IMG/VR virus record: IMGVR_UViG_3300014903_000007
Span: 1 to 43,028 of that record
Strand: one strand, 5' to 3'
Origin: a virus
Length of the DNA: 43,028 nucleotides
Shown here piece by piece: positions 1-8,072 of the stretch; within the stretch, counting starts at the first letter, position 1, and each line of letters begins with the position of its first letter. The position numbers and the translations under genes were made by a program. The notes under the pieces were generated by a model. The model was not told the origin of the DNA, did not search any database, and saw nothing but the letters and a program-made list of their open reading frames with translations.

Positions 1-125
1 CCACCACAGCGAACGTCTTCATGAGCGGAGAATCATTCTCGCAGTCTAGCGTTCGAGGCATGCTCGGCGCAGTAAACGAAGCACTCGGAGACGGTGCGAC
101 AATCAAGGTAAGGACGGACGTCTGA
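1..125 (+). CDS. Tape measure protein, C-terminal fragment (left edge)
   Basis: Open from the left edge in the frame beginning at base 3, ending at TGA 123-125. The 40 residues contain FMSGESFSQSSVRGMLGAVN followed by EALGDGATIKV. This matches the usual end of siphovirus tape measure proteins, where a short segment of the type GDxFSxxxVRxLIxxINEAxxDGA closes the chain. The gene that starts at 41046 and leaves the right edge is a tape measure gene lacking exactly such an end, so this is most likely its tail end in a circular or permuted genome. Its stop shares a base with the ATG of the next gene (TGATG), as expected for the tail operon. An unrelated tail gene with a similar end is a less likely alternative. 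Confidence 0.75.
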   Translation, partial: TTANVFMSGESFSQSSVRGMLGAVNEALGDGATIKVRTDV

Positions 126-895
126 TGGCTTGCGTATATCCAGCTCTACTTTGGGACTCCGCCATGAGACAGCCAGCATCGCTGGACTATAGCGGGTCCA
201 TCACTTCAGGATTCGAGCCTGCTAATTCTGTCGACTGGCGAGACTTCTCACTATTCCGGACCAGTGGCGTCTCAACATTGGACGCGACTCTGACCGCAGA
301 CACGACTTTGAATATGGCCTGCATATATCCCACTCCAGGAGTGGAGACTGAAATAGTCGTCCAATACGAGACTGCTCCCGGCAGTGATACTTTCAATGAT
401 TTTGCGACCTTTGCCTCGGCGGAAGTGGGTTCGGGTGTCCCACTTGCATCGTTCAATGGTTCCGGTGTGGTTGTGCCCGCCGGGGCGAAGGTTCGCATTT
501 TCTTCAATGGTCCAGCTCTTGACATTCGTCAGGTGGCTGTCGGCCCGTGGCTGGTTCCACAGATAGGTCAGCGTGACGGACTAAACCCCCCGACCCTGAA
601 TCAGGGAGTTGTCCGCACTGTCAGCATCGCCGAGAACGGATCTATCCTCGGCAGTCAGGTCCGCAGGCTGGACAGAAAGAGCGCCATAGATCTCGAATAC
701 CTGTCGGAGGACTGGGTGCGTAATTCGTGGGAGCCGTTCTCGATCCATATGAATCGGTACGCCTGCTTCTACTCCTGGGACTGGCAGGGTCATCCAGACG
801 AAATCACGTTCGCCGCCGCAGCGAAGATCGACGGGCCGAAGAATCAATCCGCCTCATTCATGCGTGTAAGCATGCCTCTTAGGAATATCGTCTAA
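125..895 (+). CDS. Minor tail protein (distal-tail type), hypothetical
   Basis: 256 residues, starting at an ATG overlapping the stop of the tape measure fragment and ending at a TAA that overlaps the next ATG (TAATG). No family is recognised with certainty. The chain is mostly beta-type, with no signal peptide or membrane segment, and has aromatic-rich stretches near the end (CFYSWDWQGHPDEITFAAAA). The place directly after the tape measure gene and before the large hub-like gene is where siphoviruses encode the distal tail protein and small tail-tip components. I infer a structural tail-tip role. The specific function is open. Confidence 0.6.
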   Translation: MACVYPALLWDSAMRQPASLDYSGSITSGFEPANSVDWRDFSLFRTSGVSTLDATLTADTTLNMACIYPTPGVETEIVVQYETAPGSDTFNDFATFASAEVGSGVPLASFNGSGVVVPAGAKVRIFFNGPALDIRQVAVGPWLVPQIGQRDGLNPPTLNQGVVRTVSIAENGSILGSQVRRLDRKSAIDLEYLSEDWVRNSWEPFSIHMNRYACFYSWDWQGHPDEITFAAAAKIDGPKNQSASFMRVSMPLRNIV

Positions 896-2859
896 TGTCC
901 TATGACGTGGTGAAAAAGCAACTAGGTCACGAACCAGTCTACATCGTAGAGCTGGAAATTGACTATTGCTCAAATACTTTCGGCGTGGCGCCATGTCAAG
1001 CGGCATCGGCTCCAGGTCTTGAATGTTTCAACACGTTTCAGACCTGCCTGGACAAGGGGAATTTTGACGCCACTAATCTCGGACCTAATCCGACTGATCC
1101 GATAACTAAGCGCAAGTATCGGTTCGCCTCCAGTCGCGTGGCTTCTGCCATGCAGGAAGCCGGAGACCCGGTAGTGTTCCCCACCCTGATGTCGATAGAG
1201 ACTACTCCGACACGTCTGGAACCGAACCGTGGCTTCGGCATGCGTTCGACATGCGTAGTGAAGTTGAAGGACTCTCCATGGACCGACGTGTCCATCGACC
1301 CGTATGTTTCCACCAGGAATTACGTCCCTGATGACAATGGAACCTTCTGGGGCAAGTGGCTCGCTCGCAATCCATTCTACGAATCCAGGCGGATAAATGT
1401 CTATACTGGATACCTGGACGAAAATGACCAGTTCGATATCAGCAACTTTATCAAGCGCTCGTACATCCTCCACAAAATAGACGGGCCGAGCCCTAGCGGT
1501 GACGTGTCTATTACTGCCAAGGATCCGCTGAAGTTGGCAGACGAGGAGCGTGTCCAGTTCCCTTCTGCACCCACGACCAAGATCACTCAGGACATGTCAG
1601 TCTCATCGGGCTCTGGCGAAGCTGTGACGGTGGACGACCCTCAGGGTCAGATGGCCGCTTGGTTTGCTGACGGTCAAGAGTATGTCCGGATAGATAACGA
1701 GATCATGAAGGTGGTGTCGTTCGTACCTATTCCAGGGACGATGTACGTTGACCGCGCAATTATGCCGTCGTTCTACGAGCAGAACACAAATATTCCAGCT
1801 GATCACAGGTCTGGGGCATCCGTCCAGCTCTGCCATTTATTTGAAGATACCCCGATCCAGGACATAATAAAGTATCTACTCGTAGACGTGTCAGGTATCG
1901 CGTCGGAATTCGTGGACCCACTGAACGAGTGGGACGCGATAATTGCGACAACCGGATACACTTCGTACAGCCTCTCCGCGCTCCTAACACAGCCTTCGGG
2001 CGTCCGAAAATATATGGACGAGCTGAATAAACACAATGTCTACAATTGGTGGGACGAGCGAGAACAGGTTGTCCGACTTGCGACCCTCACGTTCTCAGCG
2101 GTCTTGCCGACAGCGTTGACGGAAGAAGAAAACATCCTGGCCGACACCATAGACGTCGGTCGTGCCGTCGGCAATAGACTCACCCAGGCATGGCTTATGT
2201 ATGGTCATCGCAATCCAACATTCAAGATGGACGAAGACGTCTTTTTCAGCACTTGGTCAGTCTTTGGAGATATCGAAGCCGAGAGCAAGTTTGAAGGAGA
2301 CGGTGCTCGAATATCGAAAGTTCGTTCCAGGTGGGTAACTGCCGGGCAGACTCCAATAGGCAACGAAATCGCCAACCGTACGTTGATCGATAACCGGGAC
2401 ACGAAACTTCGAGTAAGTCTTGGGCTAGATCCGAAGGACGACGACTACTGGACTGGGGACAGCGTCGGACTGAATACTCGACAGGTTCAGAATGAATTCG
2501 GACAGTTTCGGGAACTGAATTACATAATCCTGGAAGCTGCCGAAACTCTCGGGCAATCGGGCGTGAGCTACAGGTATCTCCTGGAAGGGAGAACTACCTT
2601 CAAGCGGACTGGCGTCATTACTCCGAACGACGATCCCACCTCCGGTCCTCAGGGCCTCGTGTTCAACGGGGAGGGGATCGTATTCGACGGTGAGGACGTC
2701 GCCCATTCACTGACTCCGCTCGCACCATTTCCAAACTACTCCGACGCCGACTCTGAACTTCGAAGTCACTACGCATTTATCGCGTACGACGAACCCTTTG
2801 GTGTCGGCAGTGAGCCCGGATTCTCAGACGGAACTCCCGCATACCAGATAACCATTTAG
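895..2859 (+). CDS. Tail-tip hub / baseplate protein, putative
   Basis: 654 residues, the largest product in the tail-tip block. The start overlaps the preceding stop (TAATG). The N-terminal third has a Cys-containing stretch (CSNTFGVAPCQ at about 25-35, and further Cys at about 44 and 51). The middle (about 300-430) has the helical/beta mix DTPIQDIIKYLLVDVSG and YMDELNKHNVYNWWDEREQ, which resembles the hub domains of siphovirus tail-tip proteins. The C-terminal part carries GLVFNGEGIVFDGEDVAHS. Position two genes after the tape measure and length of 600-700 residues fit a central tail hub that anchors fibres and touches the cell envelope. The assignment rests on context and general look, not on a diagnostic motif. 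Confidence 0.55.
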   Translation: MSYDVVKKQLGHEPVYIVELEIDYCSNTFGVAPCQAASAPGLECFNTFQTCLDKGNFDATNLGPNPTDPITKRKYRFASSRVASAMQEAGDPVVFPTLMSIETTPTRLEPNRGFGMRSTCVVKLKDSPWTDVSIDPYVSTRNYVPDDNGTFWGKWLARNPFYESRRINVYTGYLDENDQFDISNFIKRSYILHKIDGPSPSGDVSITAKDPLKLADEERVQFPSAPTTKITQDMSVSSGSGEAVTVDDPQGQMAAWFADGQEYVRIDNEIMKVVSFVPIPGTMYVDRAIMPSFYEQNTNIPADHRSGASVQLCHLFEDTPIQDIIKYLLVDVSGIASEFVDPLNEWDAIIATTGYTSYSLSALLTQPSGVRKYMDELNKHNVYNWWDEREQVVRLATLTFSAVLPTALTEEENILADTIDVGRAVGNRLTQAWLMYGHRNPTFKMDEDVFFSTWSVFGDIEAESKFEGDGARISKVRSRWVTAGQTPIGNEIANRTLIDNRDTKLRVSLGLDPKDDDYWTGDSVGLNTRQVQNEFGQFRELNYIILEAAETLGQSGVSYRYLLEGRTTFKRTGVITPNDDPTSGPQGLVFNGEGIVFDGEDVAHSLTPLAPFPNYSDADSELRSHYAFIAYDEPFGVGSEPGFSDGTPAYQITI

Positions 2860-2866
2860 GAAGATT

Positions 2867-3646
2867 ATGCCTGCCTACAACATTATCGCACCAACAGAAA
2901 CCAATGCCGAACAGCCAATCACACAGAGCCTGATGGAGCGCCTGCGGGACAACCCGCTCGCCATCACCGATCACGATGATACTGGTGATCCTTCTCCCCG
3001 TGTAAAGGCTGACGCAGGCGCAAGTGCAATTTCCTCAACCGCTGCCGTCGGCTCGACGCTGGTGGTGAGCTCCACACCAAGCCCAGACGGTCACGGCAAT
3101 CTTATAATCCCTGTGACTCCGAGCGGGGCGAGTCAAATGCCTGTCCCAGAATTTTCCAGAATTACTAAAGGCTACCACTACGCATCGACGTCAAATCCAA
3201 CCGCGACAGCCACAAGTAACGAGGTGCCTATATGGACGGAAGGCAATTCCTCGAACATAACAACAAAGGCACTTAGGGCTGAAACGTCCTACTGCTGTAT
3301 GGCTTTCGCCAGAAGGTTCCCAGACGGGGGAGGGACCCCGCGATTTACGCACTACTTTATGTGGGACATGAGAGTTACCACCGATGAAGGCACTCTACGC
3401 GTTACAGGTTCGACAGATACAGAATCTTCGCTCCTGAATTTCGCAGTTGATGTCCCGATAGACGATACATGGACGACCGTCGAAACAACAGCCCCGACCT
3501 CAACGAATGTCACCCTACAGATGAAGGCCAGAAAGAACGGCGGACAGGTACTATACCAGACGCGCCTTATAGTCGCCTATGTTTCCGGATCCTCGGATGA
3601 CGACATGGAAGCGTCTGTTGGTCTACACGTAACAGCCTGGAATTAG
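2867..3646 (+). CDS. Virion protein, tail-fibre-like, hypothetical
   Basis: 259 residues, with a GGAAGATT sequence just before the ATG. The first 30 residues (NAEQPITQSLMERLRDNPLA) resemble the short N-terminal attachment segments often found on phage tail accessory proteins. The rest is Ser/Thr-rich and predicted beta, ending in a jelly-roll-like segment. No catalytic motif, signal peptide or membrane segment is seen. It lies in a run of four compact proteins after the tail hub and is most likely an adsorption or tail-tip decoration protein. The function is inferred from place and composition only. Confidence 0.5.
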   Translation: MPAYNIIAPTETNAEQPITQSLMERLRDNPLAITDHDDTGDPSPRVKADAGASAISSTAAVGSTLVVSSTPSPDGHGNLIIPVTPSGASQMPVPEFSRITKGYHYASTSNPTATATSNEVPIWTEGNSSNITTKALRAETSYCCMAFARRFPDGGGTPRFTHYFMWDMRVTTDEGTLRVTGSTDTESSLLNFAVDVPIDDTWTTVETTAPTSTNVTLQMKARKNGGQVLYQTRLIVAYVSGSSDDDMEASVGLHVTAWN

Positions 3647-3656
3647 GAAATAAACC

Positions 3657-4415
3657 ATGACACTCGAAGTATACGAAATCCCAGACCAGCAACTCGCGCT
3701 CCAGCCGACCGACAAGATCCTGGTGAGTGATCAGACCCAGCCGGACGGCTCGGGTTATCGTTCCCACCAGGAACTGCTGGAGACCTACGAAAATGATCTC
3801 AGTACGAACAAGCCGTACATTATTCAGAAGACTGGGACTGTTGATCCGATCGGTAACGTGACCGGCATCGCGGGGGACCTGTATATCCGACAGGGTGGGG
3901 CATTCACGCAGTTCCATCAGAACCTGGGCAGTATCGCGAACGATTCTGACTGGTGTGTGATTCAGCGCGTCTGCGGTGCTTTTCAGGCCAGTGAATCCGG
4001 TAATGCCGTAGAAACAGTGATCAGCACAGTAAGCACGCCAGTTCTCGCCGAGTACGATCTAACTGTGAGCCCCTTGAACTTCAACTTCCAACTTGAAGCT
4101 GACGGGCAGACAATGACCTATGTTGGTCCGGACTCGTTTGAGTTGAGGAACATATACGCTCAAGTTTCCTGTCTCCAGGCGGGCACGGGTGGAGAGACGA
4201 ATTTCGCCGTGTACGTCTATAGAAACCGAGATGGAGCTGGCTTCGTGCAGGAGTCGTCTCCAGGCATCTTTGGCCTGGATGACAGCAACGCCAGGACTAT
4301 GATCACGCAGTCTATCCTTGACCTGGAGAATGGTGATCAATTTCAAATCTGGGTGGCAAACCTCGGAAACACCGCGAACGTTACTCTTGTATCCACTGAA
4401 TTTCTAATGAGGTAA
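3657..4415 (+). CDS. Tail fibre / receptor-binding-like virion protein, hypothetical
   Basis: 252 residues. The N-terminus (about 1-50) contains a segment ending in YRSHQELLETYENDLS. The last ~100 residues form an alternating beta pattern (FAVYVYRNRDG, FQIWVANLGNTANVTLVSTE) like the TNF/C1q-type jelly rolls that trimerise at the tips of phage fibres. Like its upstream neighbour it shows no enzyme motif. The pair probably forms distinct tail-tip or fibre components. Host-range relevance is an inference from the C-terminal fold type. Confidence 0.5.
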   Translation: MTLEVYEIPDQQLALQPTDKILVSDQTQPDGSGYRSHQELLETYENDLSTNKPYIIQKTGTVDPIGNVTGIAGDLYIRQGGAFTQFHQNLGSIANDSDWCVIQRVCGAFQASESGNAVETVISTVSTPVLAEYDLTVSPLNFNFQLEADGQTMTYVGPDSFELRNIYAQVSCLQAGTGGETNFAVYVYRNRDGAGFVQESSPGIFGLDDSNARTMITQSILDLENGDQFQIWVANLGNTANVTLVSTEFLMR

Positions 4416-4418
4416 TCG

Positions 4419-4757
4419 ATGAACCAGTCCGAAAGATCCGAAGTAAAGGCTATGCTGGCTGAAGTCCTGAGTCCATTTCAAATAGAGGTGGTCAGTCGAC
4501 TCTCCGTCGTGGAAACCGTCACCACCGATACAAAGAACTCTGTGGAAGGTATGCGCGTCACTATGGAGGCCCAGAACAGCCGACTGTCTGTCGGCTCTGA
4601 GAAGTTCGCCAATCTAGACGCTCAGGTTCAGACCTTGAAGGTTGAACAGGTTCGCGCTACTAAGGACAAGATTCACAGACTCTGGCAAGTCATCGGGTGG
4701 GTGGCTCCAACACTATTATCTGGATCTGTACTCGCGTACAGCATCCTCAGGTCTTGA
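4419..4757 (+). CDS. Coiled-coil protein with C-terminal membrane segment (XhlA-like)
   Basis: 112 residues. Residues 1-85 are hydrophilic and heptad-patterned (VKAMLAEVLSPFQIEVVSRL and later VQTLKVEQVRATKDKIHRLW), followed by one hydrophobic segment (VIGWVAPTLLSGSVLAYSIL) at the extreme C-terminus. This layout, a short coiled coil with a C-terminal tail anchor, is that of XhlA/hemolysin-type small phage proteins, which cooperate with holins in lysis. It could equally be a tail-associated membrane protein. It sits after fibre-like genes and four genes before the lipoprotein at 6695, so a lysis role is plausible but unproven. Confidence 0.5.
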   Translation: MNQSERSEVKAMLAEVLSPFQIEVVSRLSVVETVTTDTKNSVEGMRVTMEAQNSRLSVGSEKFANLDAQVQTLKVEQVRATKDKIHRLWQVIGWVAPTLLSGSVLAYSILRS

Positions 4758-4769
4758 AAGGACTGAACA

Positions 4770-5108
4770 ATGGCTGATCTCAAAACAGTATCACTAGGCG
4801 CGCTTACCTCCGACGGTAGCACTCCCTGGAAGCAAATCACTCCGTCGCACCGCAATCCTGACGGATATGTGAACATCCGCATTCCAAAGGACAGTCTAGG
4901 CGGCGGCACGCTGACTATTGAGGGCTCTCTCGACGCCGCTACAGAGTACTCCCTCGGCGATGGAGCTGAGTTTCTCGACGATTCTGGCAGTGTGAATCTG
5001 TACTTGCTGGTCGGAGAGTACATCCGAGCGACCCTTGTCAATTCCACCAGTCCGAGCATTGAACCGCTCATCGTCCTCCACGGCACCAACACGCAGCTTG
5101 GAGGCTAG
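4770..5108 (+). CDS. Small beta-rich virion protein, hypothetical
   Basis: 112 residues, with AAGGACTGAACA before the ATG. The chain is Gly/Ser/Thr-rich, with no Cys, no signal peptide and no membrane segment. It includes NIRIPKDSLGGGTLTIEGSL and VNLYLLVGEYIRATLVNS, a pattern typical of small beta-sandwich decoration proteins. It lies within the tail/fibre operon. No specific family is recognised. Confidence 0.5.
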   Translation: MADLKTVSLGALTSDGSTPWKQITPSHRNPDGYVNIRIPKDSLGGGTLTIEGSLDAATEYSLGDGAEFLDDSGSVNLYLLVGEYIRATLVNSTSPSIEPLIVLHGTNTQLGG

Positions 5109-5109
5109 G

Positions 5110-5484
5110 GTGCACAGCTATCTCTACATCACTGACGTCGATGCCTGGGAGTCCTGGATCGCCGCTCGCTATCCGGACGGAGAAGGCGGCCTTGCACTTC
5201 CCAGGGAGGCAGTGGAGATATGGACGGACCCGAAGGCGTACCCACTTCGGGACTCTGGGGAAGTGGGCGAGATGGGCAGCACCATCTACGAACGCGATCC
5301 AACGAGGACCGACTGTCTAGTCCTGTGCGTTGTGCACGATACTGCGTTCTCCGACGAAGTGTCAGCACTGCCGTATGTCACAGCACATGTGGACTGTGAC
5401 ATACTCGAAATCAAAGCGACATATCCAGACCACGAGGCGTTCGGGAATATAATCCCGTACACATGCTGTGAGGAGAAATCATGA
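5110..5484 (+). CDS. Hypothetical protein (GTG start)
   Basis: 124 residues if translation begins at GTG 5110. That codon has GGAGG at 5100-5104, five bases upstream, whereas earlier in-frame ATGs lie inside the preceding gene and lack a good ribosome site. The product starts VHSYLYITDVDAWESWIAAR and ends with a Cys pair (YTCCEEKS). Its stop overlaps the next ATG (ATGA). No family recognised. Trp/Asp-rich, soluble, no membrane segment. The place in the tail/fibre operon suggests a virion or assembly role. Confidence 0.55.
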   Translation: MHSYLYITDVDAWESWIAARYPDGEGGLALPREAVEIWTDPKAYPLRDSGEVGEMGSTIYERDPTRTDCLVLCVVHDTAFSDEVSALPYVTAHVDCDILEIKATYPDHEAFGNIIPYTCCEEKS

Positions 5485-6698
5485 TTCCCCCAACTGTTGT
5501 GAGTACTGCCGAGCAGCCTATTCAGTTCTGTACGAACGTCAGAGCAGGTAGTAGAAGGACTCGTAGACCTGGGTATCGATATATGGTCGGCCCCAATCAG
5601 GTGGATAGATGGCTGGACAATGGTGTATGGCTGGCCTTCCAATCTGTCGGTGCTACGAACCTTGTACCTTCTGATATCGCCCAGTGGGCTCTGAGCAATG
5701 ACGGATCCTCACCTGACCCGGTAATTGTGGACAAGGGTGGTGGCGTCCACGAAGTCACCTTCACTATCATCGGTGCTGGCTGGGGCGCGGCCATCAGCTA
5801 CACTTCAGCCATCGCTATCGCCGGCAGTAATGGGTTCTTCGGGCAGGAGTACCGCGTCACGTCAGGTGTTGGAACTGACATGGCTGTCAAGTTCGCAGCT
5901 GGTGATCCGGGCGGCCATCCTGACTCCTCGCTCGGGCTCGATGACGATGGCAACTGGCACGAGTTCCCAGAAATTCTCCCAATCACAGGACGCACGAGAC
6001 CGGAGATCCAATTACGGGGCCTCGGCGAGGGCGGCACACTTGGTGCCCAGACCGTCGTCGTAGAGGTGCGCGATACCCGCTTCGTGGACAATACATTCTT
6101 CGTCCCATCGTTTAGCGACTACGGGAATGTCGGGGACAGCTACGGAGTCGACAGGTATCTGGCTTCGATGAGCTATCTTACGGAAGGTGAAATCGCAGTG
6201 GACCTCACTCCGGAAGGATGGGGTTCAGATGCCACCACTAAACGGCCGAATTCTGGAGCGAGAGTATGGTCTAACAGCGGTTCCATCATTGAGCTTCGGT
6301 ATTCTGGATCGGTGCTGGATCGGTGGCTGCTTGACGGGACTGCCAATAATCAGTTTGACGGGACTACCCTTGAGGGGGAGAAGGTATACCTCTTCAGCAG
6401 CTGGGACGGAGTGGACACTAGGGCGGAAGGCGTCCCCGGGACTGTGAGTACGTTGGCAGACATAATCCAGCCGACTGGGCCTATCAATCTTGGCAACAAC
6501 TCCGCAGGCACGCGCTCGATTCACGGGACGTTCTCGTGTCTGAAGTCCGACGAGAAGTGGACGGCGCAAGAGCGGACGGACTTCATTGCCTGGAGACAGG
6601 GCGGAGTGCTGTCGTCCGAGATAGGCTCCGTCTCTTCCCAGGTTTCGAGGCCTGCGACCGCCCGAGCGTCCATTCCACTTTCTGGGAGAGTACGATGA
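5481..6698 (+). CDS. Tail fibre protein with LamG-like C-terminal domain, putative
   Basis: 405 residues, starting within the stop of the upstream gene. The N-terminal ~40 residues are basic (VRAGSRRTRRPGYRYMVGPN). The middle contains beta-sandwich-like segments, and the C-terminal ~180 residues resemble a concanavalin A/LamG-type carbohydrate-binding fold (SYLTEGEIAVDLTPEGW, VWSNSGSIIELRYSGSVLDR, IHGTFSCLKSDEKWTAQERT). These domains are common on phage fibres that bind cell-surface glycans. It is the last large protein of the tail block, before the membrane proteins. The receptor-binding role is inferred. The fold call is by eye and not certain. Confidence 0.5.
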   Translation: MIPPTVVSTAEQPIQFCTNVRAGSRRTRRPGYRYMVGPNQVDRWLDNGVWLAFQSVGATNLVPSDIAQWALSNDGSSPDPVIVDKGGGVHEVTFTIIGAGWGAAISYTSAIAIAGSNGFFGQEYRVTSGVGTDMAVKFAAGDPGGHPDSSLGLDDDGNWHEFPEILPITGRTRPEIQLRGLGEGGTLGAQTVVVEVRDTRFVDNTFFVPSFSDYGNVGDSYGVDRYLASMSYLTEGEIAVDLTPEGWGSDATTKRPNSGARVWSNSGSIIELRYSGSVLDRWLLDGTANNQFDGTTLEGEKVYLFSSWDGVDTRAEGVPGTVSTLADIIQPTGPINLGNNSAGTRSIHGTFSCLKSDEKWTAQERTDFIAWRQGGVLSSEIGSVSSQVSRPATARASIPLSGRVR

Positions 6699-7213
6699 AA
6701 TACCTGATGCCGCTATTTTTCACGTTCGCACTGAGCGGATGTGTAAAGGGAGTTCGCGAACTCGCGCCCACCACGGAGGAGAAGGTGGCGGAATGGCTGC
6801 TGTCCCCTGAGACAATCTTATTGGCGTCTGCGAGTGCGGCGGCTGCGATTGGGGCACTGCTGTTCTTTGTCGGGATTGTCTTCTTGTGGCTTGGCTGGCG
6901 CAAGCGGGCGTTCACCGCGCTTGGGCTCTCCGCGTGCCTAGTAGTCGGTGCGCCGATCATGTGGTGGGTAGGTACAAATCTATGGTGGATTGCACTCAGT
7001 GTCGGCGTACTGACTGCCACTGCGTGTGTTTGGTATCTGTGGTCGAATATCGAACACTACGAGCGCAAGTATGGCGTGGACGTACCGGGCGTCGGTCTCA
7101 CGAGAGACCAAATAAAAACATCCCCGACCGAAGTCGAGGATGAGCGCAGTGAGACCGTCCGCGCATTAGAAGAGTCAGAAGTTGCCAATGAGCACCATGA
7201 GGAGCACGCCTAG
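6695..7213 (+). CDS. Predicted lipoprotein with three membrane segments (possible lysis protein)
   Basis: 172 residues from ATG 6695, chosen because it overlaps the preceding TGA (ATGA) and gives a clear secretion signal. MKYLMPLFFTFALSGC carries the lipobox LSGC with the lipidated Cys at residue 16. Three hydrophobic segments follow (about 40-67, 70-93 and 97-116), then a charged C-terminal tail rich in Glu and His. A lipoprotein that is also polytopic is unusual. Its place at the end of the structural operon, near the XhlA-like protein, suggests holin or spanin-like function. No endolysin is visible nearby. Its 3' end overlaps the convergent gene by 39 bases. Confidence 0.55.
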   Translation: MKYLMPLFFTFALSGCVKGVRELAPTTEEKVAEWLLSPETILLASASAAAAIGALLFFVGIVFLWLGWRKRAFTALGLSACLVVGAPIMWWVGTNLWWIALSVGVLTATACVWYLWSNIEHYERKYGVDVPGVGLTRDQIKTSPTEVEDERSETVRALEESEVANEHHEEHA

Positions 7214-7675
7214 CATAAACGCGACGAACGGGACCAGGAGATACATCTCGTGTTTGGTCTTCTCCCACTTATTATCCGGCACTGGTGCAAATACTTCGTC
7301 CTCGTGTCGGATTTTTTCGTTACGAGCCGGTTCAATCTTGCGCCTTAGTTCGTCGGATATGTCGCCGGTTTCCTTCATCAGAAGTAGGTCGTTGAGGATT
7401 CTCCTGTTTTCCACCAGCGCCAAGCCTCGTGGCATCTCGATCGACAGCGTTATGAACTCCCCAACTTCAAGACTGTCTGGGAACTCAGAAGGGTCAAGAC
7501 AGAAGGTGCCTCTTTCCTCACTTACCTCTTCACCGGTCCCGATCTGGAACCCCTGGGGGTTGTGCCCTTCACGAACCATAGTTGGCAGGCATCGCTCGTA
7601 GAATTCTCGAGCTCCATCGAGGCTTGGGAATGGGTACACTACTATGTCCCTCCCCTCGTATGTGTCCCAGCTCAT
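7175..7675 (-). CDS. Hypothetical protein with C-terminal membrane anchor
   Basis: 166 residues on the minus strand, last gene of the leftward unit. Residues 1-140 are soluble (MSWDTYEGRDIVVYPFPSLD, then a charged stretch around LRRKIEPARNEKIRHEDEVF). One hydrophobic segment closes the chain (YLLVPFVAFMLGVLLMVLIG). It looks like a tail-anchored inner-membrane protein with its bulk in the cytoplasm. The start overlaps the stop of the upstream gene by four bases, so the two are probably coupled. No family recognised. Confidence 0.55.
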   Translation of the reverse strand: MSWDTYEGRDIVVYPFPSLDGAREFYERCLPTMVREGHNPQGFQIGTGEEVSEERGTFCLDPSEFPDSLEVGEFITLSIEMPRGLALVENRRILNDLLLMKETGDISDELRRKIEPARNEKIRHEDEVFAPVPDNKWEKTKHEMYLLVPFVAFMLGVLLMVLIGNF

Positions 7676-8007
7676 TTCGCATCCTCCTTGACGATGGTGG
7701 CGATATTGTCGATAGTTTCGAGCAGCTTCAGTTCCCCCAGGGAAGACTCACCGTCAGTGGCCCAGGCGACGAAGTACTCCTCGACCGGGAGGGCCTCCCC
7801 GACAAACATTAGGCGGCTCGGCAGGTCTACACTCTCAGTGACTTCCTTGCTGGACTTTACATGGAGCCCGGCAGCGACAAATATCCCGAGGTAGTGCACA
7901 GCATGCGCGAACCGACTGCACGCTGTCATGGAGTCGAAGGTCATCCGCCCAGAAACTGACACAGCTTCCTTGTCGGCGACTTCATACTGGTGTTTAGATT
8001 TTGGCAT
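7672..8007 (-). CDS. Hypothetical protein
   Basis: 111 residues. The ATG at 8007 is preceded by AAGGAGACCCAAAC, a strong ribosome site sharing the GGAGACC word with several other genes of this unit. The middle (RMTFDSMTACSRFAHAVHYL) looks helical and the end (LKLLETIDNIATIVKED) amphipathic. No known family, no membrane segment. Translationally coupled to the membrane-anchored protein downstream. Confidence 0.5.
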   Translation of the reverse strand: MPKSKHQYEVADKEAVSVSGRMTFDSMTACSRFAHAVHYLGIFVAAGLHVKSSKEVTESVDLPSRLMFVGEALPVEEYFVAWATDGESSLGELKLLETIDNIATIVKEDAK

Positions 8008-8039
8008 GTTTGGGTCTCCTTGAAACAGTGGCCTAGGAA

Positions 8040-8061
8040 TCCCACCGTCGTAACGATGGGA
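8040..8061 (-). terminator. Hairpin between two hypothetical genes, possible weak terminator
   Basis: TCCCACCG at 8040-8047 and CGATGGGA at 8054-8061 pair with one mismatch around a six-base loop. It lies just past the stop of the gene ending at 8073 and ahead of the ribosome site of the gene starting at 8007. There is no clear T run, so it may attenuate or process the transcript and not end it. Confidence 0.3.
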
Positions 8062-8072
8062 AGCCTGGACGA

